Assembly (NCBI RefSeq): GCF_049965695.1
Contig: NZ_JBMFWB010000014.1
Location: 1 to 58,349, forward strand
DNA from: Athalassotoga sp049965695
Lineage (GTDB): Bacteria; Thermotogota; Thermotogae; Mesoaciditogales; Mesoaciditogaceae
Direction: 5' to 3'
Length of the DNA stretch: 58,349 bases
Under the pieces are notes generated by a model. It had not been told where the DNA came from. It searched no databases and saw only the letters and a program-made list of their open reading frames with translations. Below, in pieces: positions 15,309 to 23,600 of the stretch. Positions within the stretch are counted from its first letter, which is position 1. Every line of letters begins with the position of its first letter. Made by a program: the position numbers and the translations under genes.

Positions 15309-17075
15309 TCATTTCTCGCTCATTACGGATTCTTTGGCCCTTTCGAGCACAGATTTCTTTCTGTTTGTGTAATGAGTATGAAGTAAATGTTTGGAAAGAT
15401 CACTCAAAGGTTTTCCGTAGAATTCAGCGTAAAGTTGTTTTATCGCAGGGTTTTCGTGAGATTTTCTTAAAGTGCTTGCCTCATCTATGGAATAAATCGC
15501 ATCAGAACGTTTTTTGAGTATATTCGGATCTGTTGATTTTGGCTGTCCGCCTCCGCCTATGCACCCGCCGTAACAGGCCATTATTTCGACGAAATCGTAT
15601 TTGGCATTGCCGCCTTTTATCTTCTCAAGCAGATTTATCACGTTCGCCGTTCCGTGTGCCACGGCAATTTTGACTTTTTTGCCATCAAGGTCTATTTCGG
15701 CATCTTTCACCCCTGTGAAACCTCTCACATCTTTGAATTCGACCTTCGGAAGTGTTTTGCCTGTCGCAAGTTCATAGCCGGTTCTCAAAGCGGCCTCCAT
15801 GACTCCACCAGTTACACCGAAGATCGCAGCCGCACCCGTTGAAAGGCCAAGGGGCGCATCGTAGTCTTCATCCGGAAGATCAAGGAAATTGATCTTGTGA
15901 TTTCTTATCATCCTTCCAAGTTCTCTTGTCGTTATTACGGCATCTATCATTTGAATATCGTCGTATATGTGTTGCGGCCTGACTATTTCGTCTTTTTTGG
16001 CGGTACATGGCATGACAGAAACAACGAAAATGTCTTTCGGGTCGACGTTTATCTTTTTGGCAAAATAGGTCTTTATAGTGGATGCGAGCATTTCCTGAGG
16101 AGATTTCGCGGTTGAAACGTTTGGAATAAACTCAGGGAAGTGCTTTTCAAGTAAATTTATCCATCCCGGACAACAGGATGTGAACATCGGAGCCGGATGT
16201 TCTCCATGGCCCATCAACTGTTCTATCAACTCGCTGCCTTCTTCCATTATCGTGAGATCGGCACCAAAATTTGTGTCAAAAACATAATCAAAGCCGAGCC
16301 TTCTCAAAGCAGCCACCATCTTACCCGTCGATACATGACCGGGTTCCATTCCAAATTCTTCTCCTATTGCCACTCTTGTGGCCGGTGCTGTTTGGACGAT
16401 CAAAACTTTGGCATGTTTTCTAAGTTGGACATCGACTTTTTTGTAATCAGGTTCTTCCGTTATCGCACCAACCGGACAGACAGAACTGCATTGACCGCAC
16501 CCTATGCAATCCGTGTATTTCATCTCAAGGTCAAAGGCTGGTACCGGCAAAGATTCGGATCCGCGGTTTGAAAGGGTGTATATGCTTAAACCTTGAACAT
16601 CCTGACAAACTCTTACACATCTGCCACAATTTATGCATTTGTTCAAATCTCTGAATATGGCATTTGAAGTACTGTCGAATTCGACATTTCTTAGTTCTTT
16701 GGGGTAAATATCGTGGATATCGTAAAGATTTATGAGATTTTGAAATTCACATCTTCCGTTCACATCGCAGGTCATGCAATCATTTGGATGTCTCGAAAGC
16801 AAAAGAGAAAGGTTGTCTTTCAGAGCACGCTCCACTCTGTCGGTAGAAGTTTTTATTTTCATGCCATCTGAAACTTTTGTCGTGCACGCCGTCATGAGAT
16901 TTCTTGAACCTTCAATTTCAACGGCACAAACCCTGCACGCGCCTACATCTTCCAACAACGGATGATGGCACAAAGTTGGTACATAAACTTCTGCCTTCTC
17001 ACATGCCTGAAGGACAGTCAAATTAGAATCAACACCGTAAGATTTACCGTTTATCGTAACGGAAACTTCACTCAA
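15309..17075 (-). CDS. hydA: [FeFe] hydrogenase, multi-cluster (CpI-like) catalytic subunit
   Basis: Reversible H2 production or uptake at a cytoplasmic H-cluster. Counting from GTG 17084: an N-terminal [2Fe-2S] domain (C39, C50, C53, C67), a His-ligated [4Fe-4S] site (H99, C103, C106, C112) and two further [4Fe-4S] motifs (C150/153/156/160 and C193/196/199/203). The H-cluster domain follows with all three signatures: TSCCPGW (302-308), MPCTAKKDE (from 358) and ACYGGCIGGGG (from 503). The small subunit-like domain is fused at the C-terminus. No extra C-terminal [2Fe-2S] and no HydB/HydC neighbours are seen, so it looks like a ferredoxin-linked monomer rather than the Thermotoga bifurcating trimer. 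TTG 17073-17075 is preferred because GGGGGTGA lies 6 bases upstream and overlaps the alternative GTG 17084. Confidence 0.94.
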   Translation of the reverse strand: MSEVSVTINGKSYGVDSNLTVLQACEKAEVYVPTLCHHPLLEDVGACRVCAVEIEGSRNLMTACTTKVSDGMKIKTSTDRVERALKDNLSLLLSRHPNDCMTCDVNGRCEFQNLINLYDIHDIYPKELRNVEFDSTSNAIFRDLNKCINCGRCVRVCQDVQGLSIYTLSNRGSESLPVPAFDLEMKYTDCIGCGQCSSVCPVGAITEEPDYKKVDVQLRKHAKVLIVQTAPATRVAIGEEFGMEPGHVSTGKMVAALRRLGFDYVFDTNFGADLTIMEEGSELIEQLMGHGEHPAPMFTSCCPGWINLLEKHFPEFIPNVSTAKSPQEMLASTIKTYFAKKINVDPKDIFVVSVMPCTAKKDEIVRPQHIYDDIQMIDAVITTRELGRMIRNHKINFLDLPDEDYDAPLGLSTGAAAIFGVTGGVMEAALRTGYELATGKTLPKVEFKDVRGFTGVKDAEIDLDGKKVKIAVAHGTANVINLLEKIKGGNAKYDFVEIMACYGGCIGGGGQPKSTDPNILKKRSDAIYSIDEASTLRKSHENPAIKQLYAEFYGKPLSDLSKHLLHTHYTNRKKSVLERAKESVMSEK

Positions 17076-17113
17076 TTTGTTCACCCCCGAAAAAGAGTTT
17101 GATCATCATGTGA

Positions 17114-17141
17114 ATTATAGCACATATTCAAAAAAAAGCAA
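17114..17141 (-). promoter_or_regulatory. Promoter of the [FeFe] hydrogenase gene
   Basis: On the minus strand: -35 TTGCTT (17136-17141), a 16-base spacer and -10 TATAAT (17114-17119). The predicted transcript start is about 30 bases before the hydrogenase start codon. It lies just downstream of the tRNA-Glu terminator. Confidence 0.6.
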
Positions 17142-17145
17142 ATAA

Positions 17146-17170
17146 AAAACCTCCCGCACCGAGAGGTTTT
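17146..17170 (-). terminator. Terminator behind tRNA-Glu
   Basis: AAAACCTC and GAGGTTTT form an 8-bp stem with a 9-base loop. On the minus strand it is followed by TTTTTTATTT. It should terminate the tRNA-Glu transcript before the hydrogenase promoter. Confidence 0.75.
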
Positions 17171-17187
17171 TTTGTTTGTGATTATTT

Positions 17188-17262
17188 TGGCAGCCCTACG
17201 GGGAATTGAACCCCGGTCTTCTGGCTGAGAACCAGACGGACTAGCCACTATCCGATAGGGCC
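17188..17262 (-). tRNA. tRNA-Glu (anticodon CTC)
   Basis: A 75-nt cloverleaf on the minus strand. The acceptor stem GGCCCTA pairs with TAGGGCT (one G-U at the tip), discriminator G, and CCA is encoded. The anticodon stem TCTGG/CCAGA encloses the loop TTCTCAG with anticodon CTC. The T arm reads CCGGGGTTCAATTCCCCG. Only the CTC species is in this window. Confidence 0.95.
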
Positions 17263-17268
17263 AAAAAT

Positions 17269-17297
17269 ATGATATCATAATTATGTGTTTCTTTCAA
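17269..17297 (-). promoter_or_regulatory. Promoter of tRNA-Glu
   Basis: Minus strand: -35 TTGAAA (17292-17297), a 17-base spacer and -10 TATCAT (17269-17274), ending 6 bases before the tRNA 5' end. Confidence 0.65.
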
Positions 17298-17349
17298 AGT
17301 AAAAGGTTCTTAAGAGAAGGTTAAAATCAAAATTGAGGAGGGGAGTGTT

Positions 17350-18330
17350 GTGAAAAGATTAGTTTTGGTTTTTGCCTTTTTGGCCACATTGGGTATCTTG
17401 ATCTTTGCGGATGCTTCAGTTCAGGATATCATAATAACTCCTACCCAGCCTTCCACACTTACTATAAAAGTCTGGACAGATAGATCGGCGGGATCAACTT
17501 ATTACCCGGGTGACAGTATACACGTGTACTTCAAAACTTCTCAGGATGCATACGTTACGATTTACGATTACACGACGTCCGGTCAACTGAAAGTTATTTT
17601 CCCAAATTTCTTCCAGCGTGACAATTTTGTCAGAGGTGGCGTTACTTACGTCATACCAAATCCTAATTACAATTACAATTTCACAGTTGCAGGTCCCAAC
17701 GGCAGAGAGATTATAGAAGCAATCGCCTCGACAAATCCAAATGTTTTGTCAACACCGTCTAACAGTGGCAATCAATTGTTTCAGGAAATACCCGAAGGAA
17801 TGGGTTATCTTCAGAAATTGAAATTGGAAATAGTCGGAAAGCCGGTGGCGGTAGATACGACGTATTTTTACGTTGGATATGTGCCTGGCGTCGGTACGGT
17901 GCATTTTGATTCACAACCGCAAGGGGCAAGTCTTTACGTGGATGGCGTGTACGAGGGTGTCACGCCTTTGGATCTTCAACTTGCCGAAGGAAGTCATTTG
18001 GGTGTCTTCTGGTATGGGCAGATGAATGTTTCTAAAGTTTTTAACGTCGCTGCAAATACTTATCAGGTCGTCTCGGCCGTGATCTCACAACCTCAGCAGC
18101 CGTATTATCCTCAAAATCAAACTTTCACGATCAATTTCAACACCACACCGTCCGGTGCGATGATCTTCGTGAACGGAAAAATGCTTGGAATTTCGTCATG
18201 TCGCATTGACTTGAGTTCCGGCATTTACCAGATCACGATAGTCAAACCTGATTACTCAACGATAGTCACAGAAATAAACGTCAATTATTCTCAAACTTTC
18301 AATTTTTCACTTAAAAGGTTGAATTTTTAA
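17350..18330 (+). CDS. Secreted DUF4384 and tandem PEGA-domain envelope protein
   Basis: A 326-residue exported protein. The first 20 residues form a signal peptide (KRLVLVFAFLATLGILIFADA). Residues about 25-150 match the DUF4384 pattern (YYPGDSIHVYFKTSQDAYVTIYD). Two PEGA domains follow: HFDSQPQGASLYVDGVYEGVTP (about 180-240) and FNTTPSGAMIFVNGKMLG (about 260-325). PEGA domains are beta-rich surface or periplasmic modules, often in S-layer or envelope-associated proteins. Start is GTG 17350 behind GAGGAGGGG. It precedes kamA by 29 bases and could be the first gene of that operon, although its function gives no link. Confidence 0.85.
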   Translation: MKRLVLVFAFLATLGILIFADASVQDIIITPTQPSTLTIKVWTDRSAGSTYYPGDSIHVYFKTSQDAYVTIYDYTTSGQLKVIFPNFFQRDNFVRGGVTYVIPNPNYNYNFTVAGPNGREIIEAIASTNPNVLSTPSNSGNQLFQEIPEGMGYLQKLKLEIVGKPVAVDTTYFYVGYVPGVGTVHFDSQPQGASLYVDGVYEGVTPLDLQLAEGSHLGVFWYGQMNVSKVFNVAANTYQVVSAVISQPQQPYYPQNQTFTINFNTTPSGAMIFVNGKMLGISSCRIDLSSGIYQITIVKPDYSTIVTEINVNYSQTFNFSLKRLNF

Positions 18331-18359
18331 ATATTTCTTGAAAATAGAGGAGGAAGCGT

Positions 18360-19637
18360 ATGAGAGATTATAAAGAGATATCAATATGGAAAGACGTTAC
18401 TCAAGATCAATGGAACGACTGGCATTGGCAACTTGCAAACCGGATTATGGATGCGGAGAAACTGTCAATGGTTATTCCTCTCGACGATGATGAGAAGAGA
18501 GCCATAACGACGAGTCTGAAACATTTGAGAATGGCCATAACTCCGTATTACGCGTCTTTGATCGACATAAACAACCCAAAAGACCCTATAAGAAAACAGG
18601 CCATTCCAACGATGAATGAACTTTACAAGGCCCCAAATGAAAGCAAAGATCCGCTTTTTGAAGATGTCGATTCTCCGGTTTACGGTCTTACGCACAGATA
18701 TCCGGATCGTGTGCTTGCCCTTGTCACCGATCAATGTTCGATGTATTGCAGGCATTGCACAAGAAGAAGAAAGGCCGGAGAAACAGATATGCCTATGCCT
18801 CTTGACAAGATCGAAAAGATGGTCGAATATGTTGCGGATCATCCTCAAATAAGGGATGTATTGCTTTCAGGCGGCGATCCGTTTACGCTTTCGGATGAAA
18901 GGTTAGAACTTATAATAAAAAAATTTAAAGCCATTCCGCATGTTGAAATCATAAGAGTCGGAACAAGAACTCCCGTTGTCATGCCGCAGAGGATCACAGA
19001 CGATCTTGTCGGAATGCTCAGGAAATATCATCCGATATGGATTAACGTGCATTTCAACCATCCAAACGAGATCACACCCGATTCGGAACGCGCGCTTGCC
19101 AAACTTGCCGATGCGGGAATTCCTCTCGGAAATCAGTCCGTTTTGCTTCGCGACGTCAACGATTGCCCTCAGGTTATGAAAAAACTCGTTCATTTGCTTG
19201 TCAAAAACAGGGTAAGACCCTACTACATCTATCAATGCGATCTTTCGGAAGGCCTTTCTCATTTCAGGACTACCGTTGCGCGCGGTATAGAAATAATAGA
19301 ATACCTCAGAGGACACACATCCGGCTTTGCGGTTCCGACTTACGTCATAGATGCCCCGGGCGGTGGCGGCAAAATACCCGTCGAACCTCAATATCTCATA
19401 TCTATGGGAGCGGGAAAGGTGGTTTTGAGAAATTACGAAGGAGGCATTTTTGTTTACGAAGAACCAGACGATTACAAACCATCTTGCAACGAAAATTACA
19501 TAAGCAAAGATGAACAGAGTACAATCGGAGTTTCAGGTTTGCTTGAGGAAAGGCATAAATTTTTGATTCCGTACGGAAACGAAAGGAGAAAACGCATCAA
19601 CAATTGGAAGCAATCAAAGATAGAGAAAAAATCCTGA
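18360..19637 (+). CDS. kamA: Lysine 2,3-aminomutase (radical SAM, PLP)
   Basis: KamA interconverts L-lysine and L-beta-lysine using a [4Fe-4S] cluster, S-adenosylmethionine and PLP. The 425-residue protein has the cluster motif C126-x3-C130-x2-C133 (CSMYCRHC), the following TRRRK, the LLSGGDPF strand, VGTRTPVVMP and the YYIYQCDLSEG region. The PLP lysine segment is probably in DAPGGGGKIPVEP. The length and motifs fit KamA rather than the EF-P modifier EpmB, which is shorter. The rest of the lysine fermentation pathway (kamDE, kdd, kce) is not here. Beta-lysine could feed fermentation or an osmolyte such as N-acetyl-beta-lysine; no acetyltransferase is visible. Ribosome site GGAGGAAG lies just upstream. 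The next gene overlaps by 34 bases. Confidence 0.92.
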   Translation: MRDYKEISIWKDVTQDQWNDWHWQLANRIMDAEKLSMVIPLDDDEKRAITTSLKHLRMAITPYYASLIDINNPKDPIRKQAIPTMNELYKAPNESKDPLFEDVDSPVYGLTHRYPDRVLALVTDQCSMYCRHCTRRRKAGETDMPMPLDKIEKMVEYVADHPQIRDVLLSGGDPFTLSDERLELIIKKFKAIPHVEIIRVGTRTPVVMPQRITDDLVGMLRKYHPIWINVHFNHPNEITPDSERALAKLADAGIPLGNQSVLLRDVNDCPQVMKKLVHLLVKNRVRPYYIYQCDLSEGLSHFRTTVARGIEIIEYLRGHTSGFAVPTYVIDAPGGGGKIPVEPQYLISMGAGKVVLRNYEGGIFVYEEPDDYKPSCNENYISKDEQSTIGVSGLLEERHKFLIPYGNERRKRINNWKQSKIEKKS

Positions 19638-20518
19638 AAGCAGTTGAAAGATACAAAAAAGTCTCCGTCGTGGGGCTTGCCAAAAACGTCGGAAAGACAA
19701 CGGTAGTTAATTATTTGGCCGAAAATTTTCTGAATTCTTGTGTGATGACCATAGGCAGAGACGGTGAAGAAAAAGACGTACTTGATGGCGCCGCAAAACC
19801 TCAGGTGCGTATAAAAAGCGGCAATTTTGCGGTCATTTCGTCAAAGTATGTTCCACGTGGCGTTGAAATAGTTGAAACTTTTGATGTTCCATCCGGAAAG
19901 GTTGCCTTTGTCATGGCTAAAATTGACTCCGAGGTGCAAACGGTCAGAGTGGGTGGTTTTGAATTCACAAACAATTTGTCAAATTATCTGCTTGAATTTT
20001 GCGATAAGATAATAATAGACGGTGCATTCGGAAGAACGGGGATGGCCTCTTACGCGGAGGCTGTTATCGTTGTCACAGGTGTTGCAGGCGATCTTTCAAA
20101 AAACATTTTAAAAATAAAGAAACTCTTATCACGAAAAGCAAACAGAGAGATCCAAGAAAAAATATTTGGAAATGAAAATTTCATCGTGCTTTCAGTTAAA
20201 GGCAATATTTTGATTTTAGATCCGGACGAAGAATTTCGAAAAGCCTTGGAAATGTCGAAAGATGCCGATTTCATTTATATTCCCAGGGTGACAGATGAAT
20301 CCACTTTGTCCCGCATAAAATGCAAAGTTGTGGTGCCTTCAGCCGATTTTGTACTTGCGGATAAGGGAAATTTCGAAGTTTTAAAGGAAACAAATGTCGT
20401 GGGTATAGGTGTTAACTCGTCATCGACGAAAAATGACGTAAATCCAAGAATTTTGATGGATGAACTAAAAAACATTTTCGATGATATAATTATCTTTGAT
20501 GTGCTTTACGATCCATAA
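19604..20518 (+). CDS. P-loop protein linked to kamA (possibly KamB-like)
   Basis: A 304-residue soluble protein with an N-terminal P-loop, GLAKNVGKTT at residues 24-33, in the arrangement of MobB/CobW-style small GTP/ATP-binding proteins. IIIDGAFGRTGMAS (near 130) may be the second nucleotide motif, and VVTGVAGDLSKN follows. From memory this resembles the P-loop protein called KamB in lysine fermentation clusters, a putative reactivase component, but I cannot verify it. It overlaps kamA by 34 bases and probably starts at TTG 19604. The good GAAAGGAG site is 15 bases upstream, which is long. Genetic linkage to kamA is the best clue to function. Confidence 0.6.
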   Translation: MEAIKDREKILKAVERYKKVSVVGLAKNVGKTTVVNYLAENFLNSCVMTIGRDGEEKDVLDGAAKPQVRIKSGNFAVISSKYVPRGVEIVETFDVPSGKVAFVMAKIDSEVQTVRVGGFEFTNNLSNYLLEFCDKIIIDGAFGRTGMASYAEAVIVVTGVAGDLSKNILKIKKLLSRKANREIQEKIFGNENFIVLSVKGNILILDPDEEFRKALEMSKDADFIYIPRVTDESTLSRIKCKVVVPSADFVLADKGNFEVLKETNVVGIGVNSSSTKNDVNPRILMDELKNIFDDIIIFDVLYDP

Positions 20519-20534
20519 TCAGGGAGGTTTCGAA

Positions 20535-21623
20535 ATGGAATTCACACTTGACAGAGAAGTGCTTTCATCGCATCTTGATTCGTTATCAAGGGCAGTTGCC
20601 TCAAGACCTATAAGACCTGTGCTTAACGGAATAAATTTTGATTTCAAAGACGGATTAACGATGACCGCGACGGATATGGAGTTCACCGTGAGATCGAGGA
20701 TACCCGATGTTTCCGGTGAAAAATCTTTTGTCGTGGATGCGAAAACGATAACGGAAATAGTAAAAAGTTTGCCCGATCGTGAAGTCAAATTTTCAATTGA
20801 CGGTCAGAAATTAGACATTCTTTCCGGAAAAAGCAAATTTCAAATTTTTATCCAGGACAGTTCCGAGTTTCCGGAGGTAAGAATACCCACCGATGGCATA
20901 CAATTCGATATGAAAAGAACGCAACTTTATTCAATGCTTGAAAGGGTTTCTTTTAGTGCCGCCAACGATGAGAATATGAAAAATCTCAACGGTGTTTATG
21001 TCGAGGTGGAAAACGGAATTTCAAGATCGGTTGCCGTTGACGGCTTTCGTATGGCACTTTCGGAAGAGAAAATTGATGGAACATTCAACATCAATTTTTT
21101 ACTTTCTTTAAGGGCTATAAAAGAGTTGTTGAGGGCACTTTCGTCGACAGAGATCGAAAAGATCAACCTTAAGTTTGAAAACAAACAAATTGCTTTCGAT
21201 TTTGGTAATACGGTCTTTGTTTGCAAGATAGTTGACGCTGAATTTCCAAATTACAAACGGGTTATTCCGGAAGAATTCAAAACGCGGGTCGTTGTCGACA
21301 GAAACATGCTTAGATCGGCCGTAAGACGTGTGAGTATTTTAACGAGAGCGGGATCGGAGACGATAAAGATAAGTTTAGAAGGAGAAAAGATGAAGGTTTC
21401 ATCCAGAAGTGCCGATCTCGGAGAGGCCGAGGAAACGATAGACGTTCAGGTTGAAGGAGAGCCACTCGTCATAGCATTCAATCCGAATTTCATACTTGAT
21501 GCTTTAAATCACATGGAAGAAGAAAAAATTCAGTTAAGTTTTGTCGATTCAAACAAACCACTTATGATTGACACGATAGATCTCAAAGGTTATTTTTTCA
21601 TAATAATGCCGGTGAGATTGTAA
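20535..21623 (+). CDS. dnaN: DNA polymerase III beta subunit (sliding clamp)
   Basis: The ring clamp that tethers the replicase to DNA. The 362-residue protein has the three-repeat clamp layout, the SRPIRPVLNGI segment near the start, an AVDGFRMAL motif in the middle, and the highly conserved C-terminus IMPVRL that forms the protein-binding pocket. Start at ATG 20535 is set by GGGAGG 6 bases upstream. dnaA, recF and gyrB are absent from its neighbourhood and no DnaA-box cluster was noticed. dnaN here sits in a mixed operon between the kamA-linked gene and ispF, away from any recognisable origin. The stop codon shares one base with the ispF start (TAATG). Confidence 0.95.
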   Translation: MEFTLDREVLSSHLDSLSRAVASRPIRPVLNGINFDFKDGLTMTATDMEFTVRSRIPDVSGEKSFVVDAKTITEIVKSLPDREVKFSIDGQKLDILSGKSKFQIFIQDSSEFPEVRIPTDGIQFDMKRTQLYSMLERVSFSAANDENMKNLNGVYVEVENGISRSVAVDGFRMALSEEKIDGTFNINFLLSLRAIKELLRALSSTEIEKINLKFENKQIAFDFGNTVFVCKIVDAEFPNYKRVIPEEFKTRVVVDRNMLRSAVRRVSILTRAGSETIKISLEGEKMKVSSRSADLGEAEETIDVQVEGEPLVIAFNPNFILDALNHMEEEKIQLSFVDSNKPLMIDTIDLKGYFFIIMPVRL

Positions 21624-22099
21624 TGAGGGCCGGAATAGGATATGATACCCATAGATTTGTTGATGGAACCAAATTGATTTTAGGTGGCGTTGAGATTCCT
21701 TACAATAAAATGCTTGAAGGACATAGCGATGCGGATGTCATATCCCATGCGATAGCGGATGCCTTGCTCGGTGCAGGTGGTCTGGGAGATATAGGAATTC
21801 ATTTTCCGCCGTCCGATCCTCGATACAAAGGAATATCATCTTTGATAATACTTGAAAAGGTTAGATCTATGTTGTCCAAAGAAAATCTTTCCATAGAATA
21901 CATAGATGTCATGGTCATGTTGGAAGAGCCCAAAATATCGCCTTACGTCAACGAGATGCAAAAAAAAATATCTGAAACTCTGAATTTGAGTCCTTCGAGA
22001 GTGAGTATCAAGGCGACGACGAACGAAGGAATGGGTTTTATAGGGAGAAAAGAAGGGGCTTCGGCGATGGCCATCTGTTTGTTAAAAGAGGTACCATGA
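21623..22099 (+). CDS. ispF: 2-C-methyl-D-erythritol 2,4-cyclodiphosphate synthase
   Basis: IspF cyclises CDP-methylerythritol 2-phosphate in the MEP pathway and acts as a homotrimer with zinc. The 158-residue protein keeps the zinc ligands D8, H10 and H42 (GYDTHRF and HAIADALLGA), the HSDADV motif at 34-39, and the C-terminal TTNEGMGFIGRKEG. It is translationally coupled to dnaN by a one-base overlap and to ecfT by a 4-base overlap. The partner ispD is about 18 kb away, so the two MEP genes are in different operons. Confidence 0.95.
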   Translation: MRAGIGYDTHRFVDGTKLILGGVEIPYNKMLEGHSDADVISHAIADALLGAGGLGDIGIHFPPSDPRYKGISSLIILEKVRSMLSKENLSIEYIDVMVMLEEPKISPYVNEMQKKISETLNLSPSRVSIKATTNEGMGFIGRKEGASAMAICLLKEVP

Positions 22100-22896
22100 A
22101 TTTCATAGGTAATATAACGATCGGCCAGTTCATTCCCAAACCGTCATTTCTTCACAAGACAGATCCGAGAGCCAAAATAATTTTTACCTTGTTTTTCATA
22201 ATCGCGATCTTTTTATCTACCAATTTTTATCAGTACGCTTTTTTGAGCTTTTTCATCTTTTTTCTCATATTTTTAAGCAAAATATCCCCGCTCTATTATC
22301 TGAGAGGGGTTAAATCTTTGTGGATATTAATAGTTTTAACCGCTTTATTCCAGATTTTTTCAGGTTCGGGTAAAGTTTTGGTGGGATTGGGTCCTCTTAA
22401 AATCACCGATCTGGCAATTTCAAACACGATTTTCATAGTTTTAAGACTTGTTTTGATAATAATCGCCGCATCTTTGTTAACCCTTACCACATCTCCGATA
22501 CAGATAGCAGATGGACTTGAAGGGCTTATGGTTTTTTTTAAACTTCCAAGAGAATGGTCTCATGACTTTTCGATGATGATGAGTATTGCCTTCAGATTTA
22601 TTCCGGTGCTTTCGATGGAGGCAGATCATATAATAAGAGCGCAACTTTCCCGTGGAGCAAGGTTTGACAGAGGCGGATTAATTCAGCGTGCAAAAGGAAT
22701 GGTACCGCTTATCGTACCTTTGTTTGTCGGTTCAATGAAAATGGCAGACGATCTTGCGATTGCCATGGAAGCAAGATGTTACAGAGGATTTATCGGCAGA
22801 ACAAAATTCAGAGAGATGAAATTTAGATTTTCAGATTACCTGATCATTTTGTCCGGCATTTTTTTGATCTTTTTAATCTTTGTCGTAAGGATGTGA
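22096..22896 (+). CDS. ecfT: ECF transporter T component (EcfT)
   Basis: A 266-residue membrane protein that couples the ATPase pair EcfA/A' to substrate-binding S components for vitamin or metal uptake. Six hydrophobic segments are visible. The two coupling-helix signatures are present in Ala-Arg-Gly-like form: SRGARFDRGG near residue 185 and AMEARCYRG near 220. No EcfA or S-component gene is in the window, so this T subunit is genomically separated from its partners. It overlaps ispF by 4 bases and precedes comB by 5. Confidence 0.87.
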   Translation: MNFIGNITIGQFIPKPSFLHKTDPRAKIIFTLFFIIAIFLSTNFYQYAFLSFFIFFLIFLSKISPLYYLRGVKSLWILIVLTALFQIFSGSGKVLVGLGPLKITDLAISNTIFIVLRLVLIIIAASLLTLTTSPIQIADGLEGLMVFFKLPREWSHDFSMMMSIAFRFIPVLSMEADHIIRAQLSRGARFDRGGLIQRAKGMVPLIVPLFVGSMKMADDLAIAMEARCYRGFIGRTKFREMKFRFSDYLIILSGIFLIFLIFVVRM

Positions 22897-22901
22897 ATTT
22901 A

Positions 22902-23600
22902 ATGAAAATAGAAGTTCTGCTTTTGCCATCTCAAAAACCACGACTTGATTCTTACGATCTTGTGGCGGTCATAGACACTTTAAGGGCCACAACGGTTATA
23001 GTGAAGGCTGTCGAAGTTGGGGCAATGGGAATTTATCCTGTAAAATCGATTACCGAGGCGATGCGTTTGAAAGAAATCGTGCCAAATGCTTTGCTTGCGG
23101 GAGAAAGAAAGGCTTTTAAAATAAAAGGATTCGATCTTGGGAACTCTCCTCTTGAGTTTACAAAGGAAAATATTTCGGGAAAAAATGTTATACTTACCAC
23201 AACAAATGGAACAAAAGTGGCAAGTATTTACCAAAATTACGGAAAAGTTGTCGCTATGGCCATCTCAAATGTTGAAACCGTTGCGCGTTATTCTGAAAAT
23301 TTTCAAAATTTGCTTTTGGTATGTGCCGGAAGTCATGGAGAAGTATCTTTGGAAGATTCTTACACGGCTGGAAAGTTCGTCTCTTTTTTTGACATGGTAT
23401 CCCTTAACGATGGTGGAATAATCGCACGTGATATTTCAAGATCAGATCCCATGAAGATGCTTAAAACTTCACATCACGGGAGATATCTTTCTTCTGTTGG
23501 AATGGGAGAAGACCTTGAAGCGTCTTTGATCGAAAGAAAGGCAATTCCAGTCTTGAAAACCGATATGATCAATTTAAAATTTTTTGGAGGTGAAAGATGA
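22902..23600 (+). CDS. comB: 2-phosphosulfolactate phosphatase (ComB family)
   Basis: A 232-residue member of the ComB family. In methanogens ComB dephosphorylates 2-phosphosulfolactate in coenzyme M synthesis. Family motifs are plain: VIDTLRATT near the start, LAGERKAFKIKGFDLGNSP, TTTNGT, and VCAGSHGEVSLEDSYTAG. Non-methanogenic bacteria including Thermotogota carry these genes without a coenzyme M pathway, so the physiological substrate is open and a general phosphatase role is possible. ATG 22902 is chosen because AAGGA lies 10 bases upstream; GTG 22893 would be too close. It overlaps the next gene by 4 bases. Confidence 0.87.
   Translation: MKIEVLLLPSQKPRLDSYDLVAVIDTLRATTVIVKAVEVGAMGIYPVKSITEAMRLKEIVPNALLAGERKAFKIKGFDLGNSPLEFTKENISGKNVILTTTNGTKVASIYQNYGKVVAMAISNVETVARYSENFQNLLLVCAGSHGEVSLEDSYTAGKFVSFFDMVSLNDGGIIARDISRSDPMKMLKTSHHGRYLSSVGMGEDLEASLIERKAIPVLKTDMINLKFFGGER

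Noticed and set aside
18903..19391. 162-residue ORF antisense to kamA
   Set aside because: Shadow of a strongly coding gene with no ribosome site or family resemblance.
20535..21623. Replication origin next to dnaN
   Set aside because: No dnaA, recF or gyr genes and no cluster of DnaA boxes; dnaN is inside an ordinary operon.
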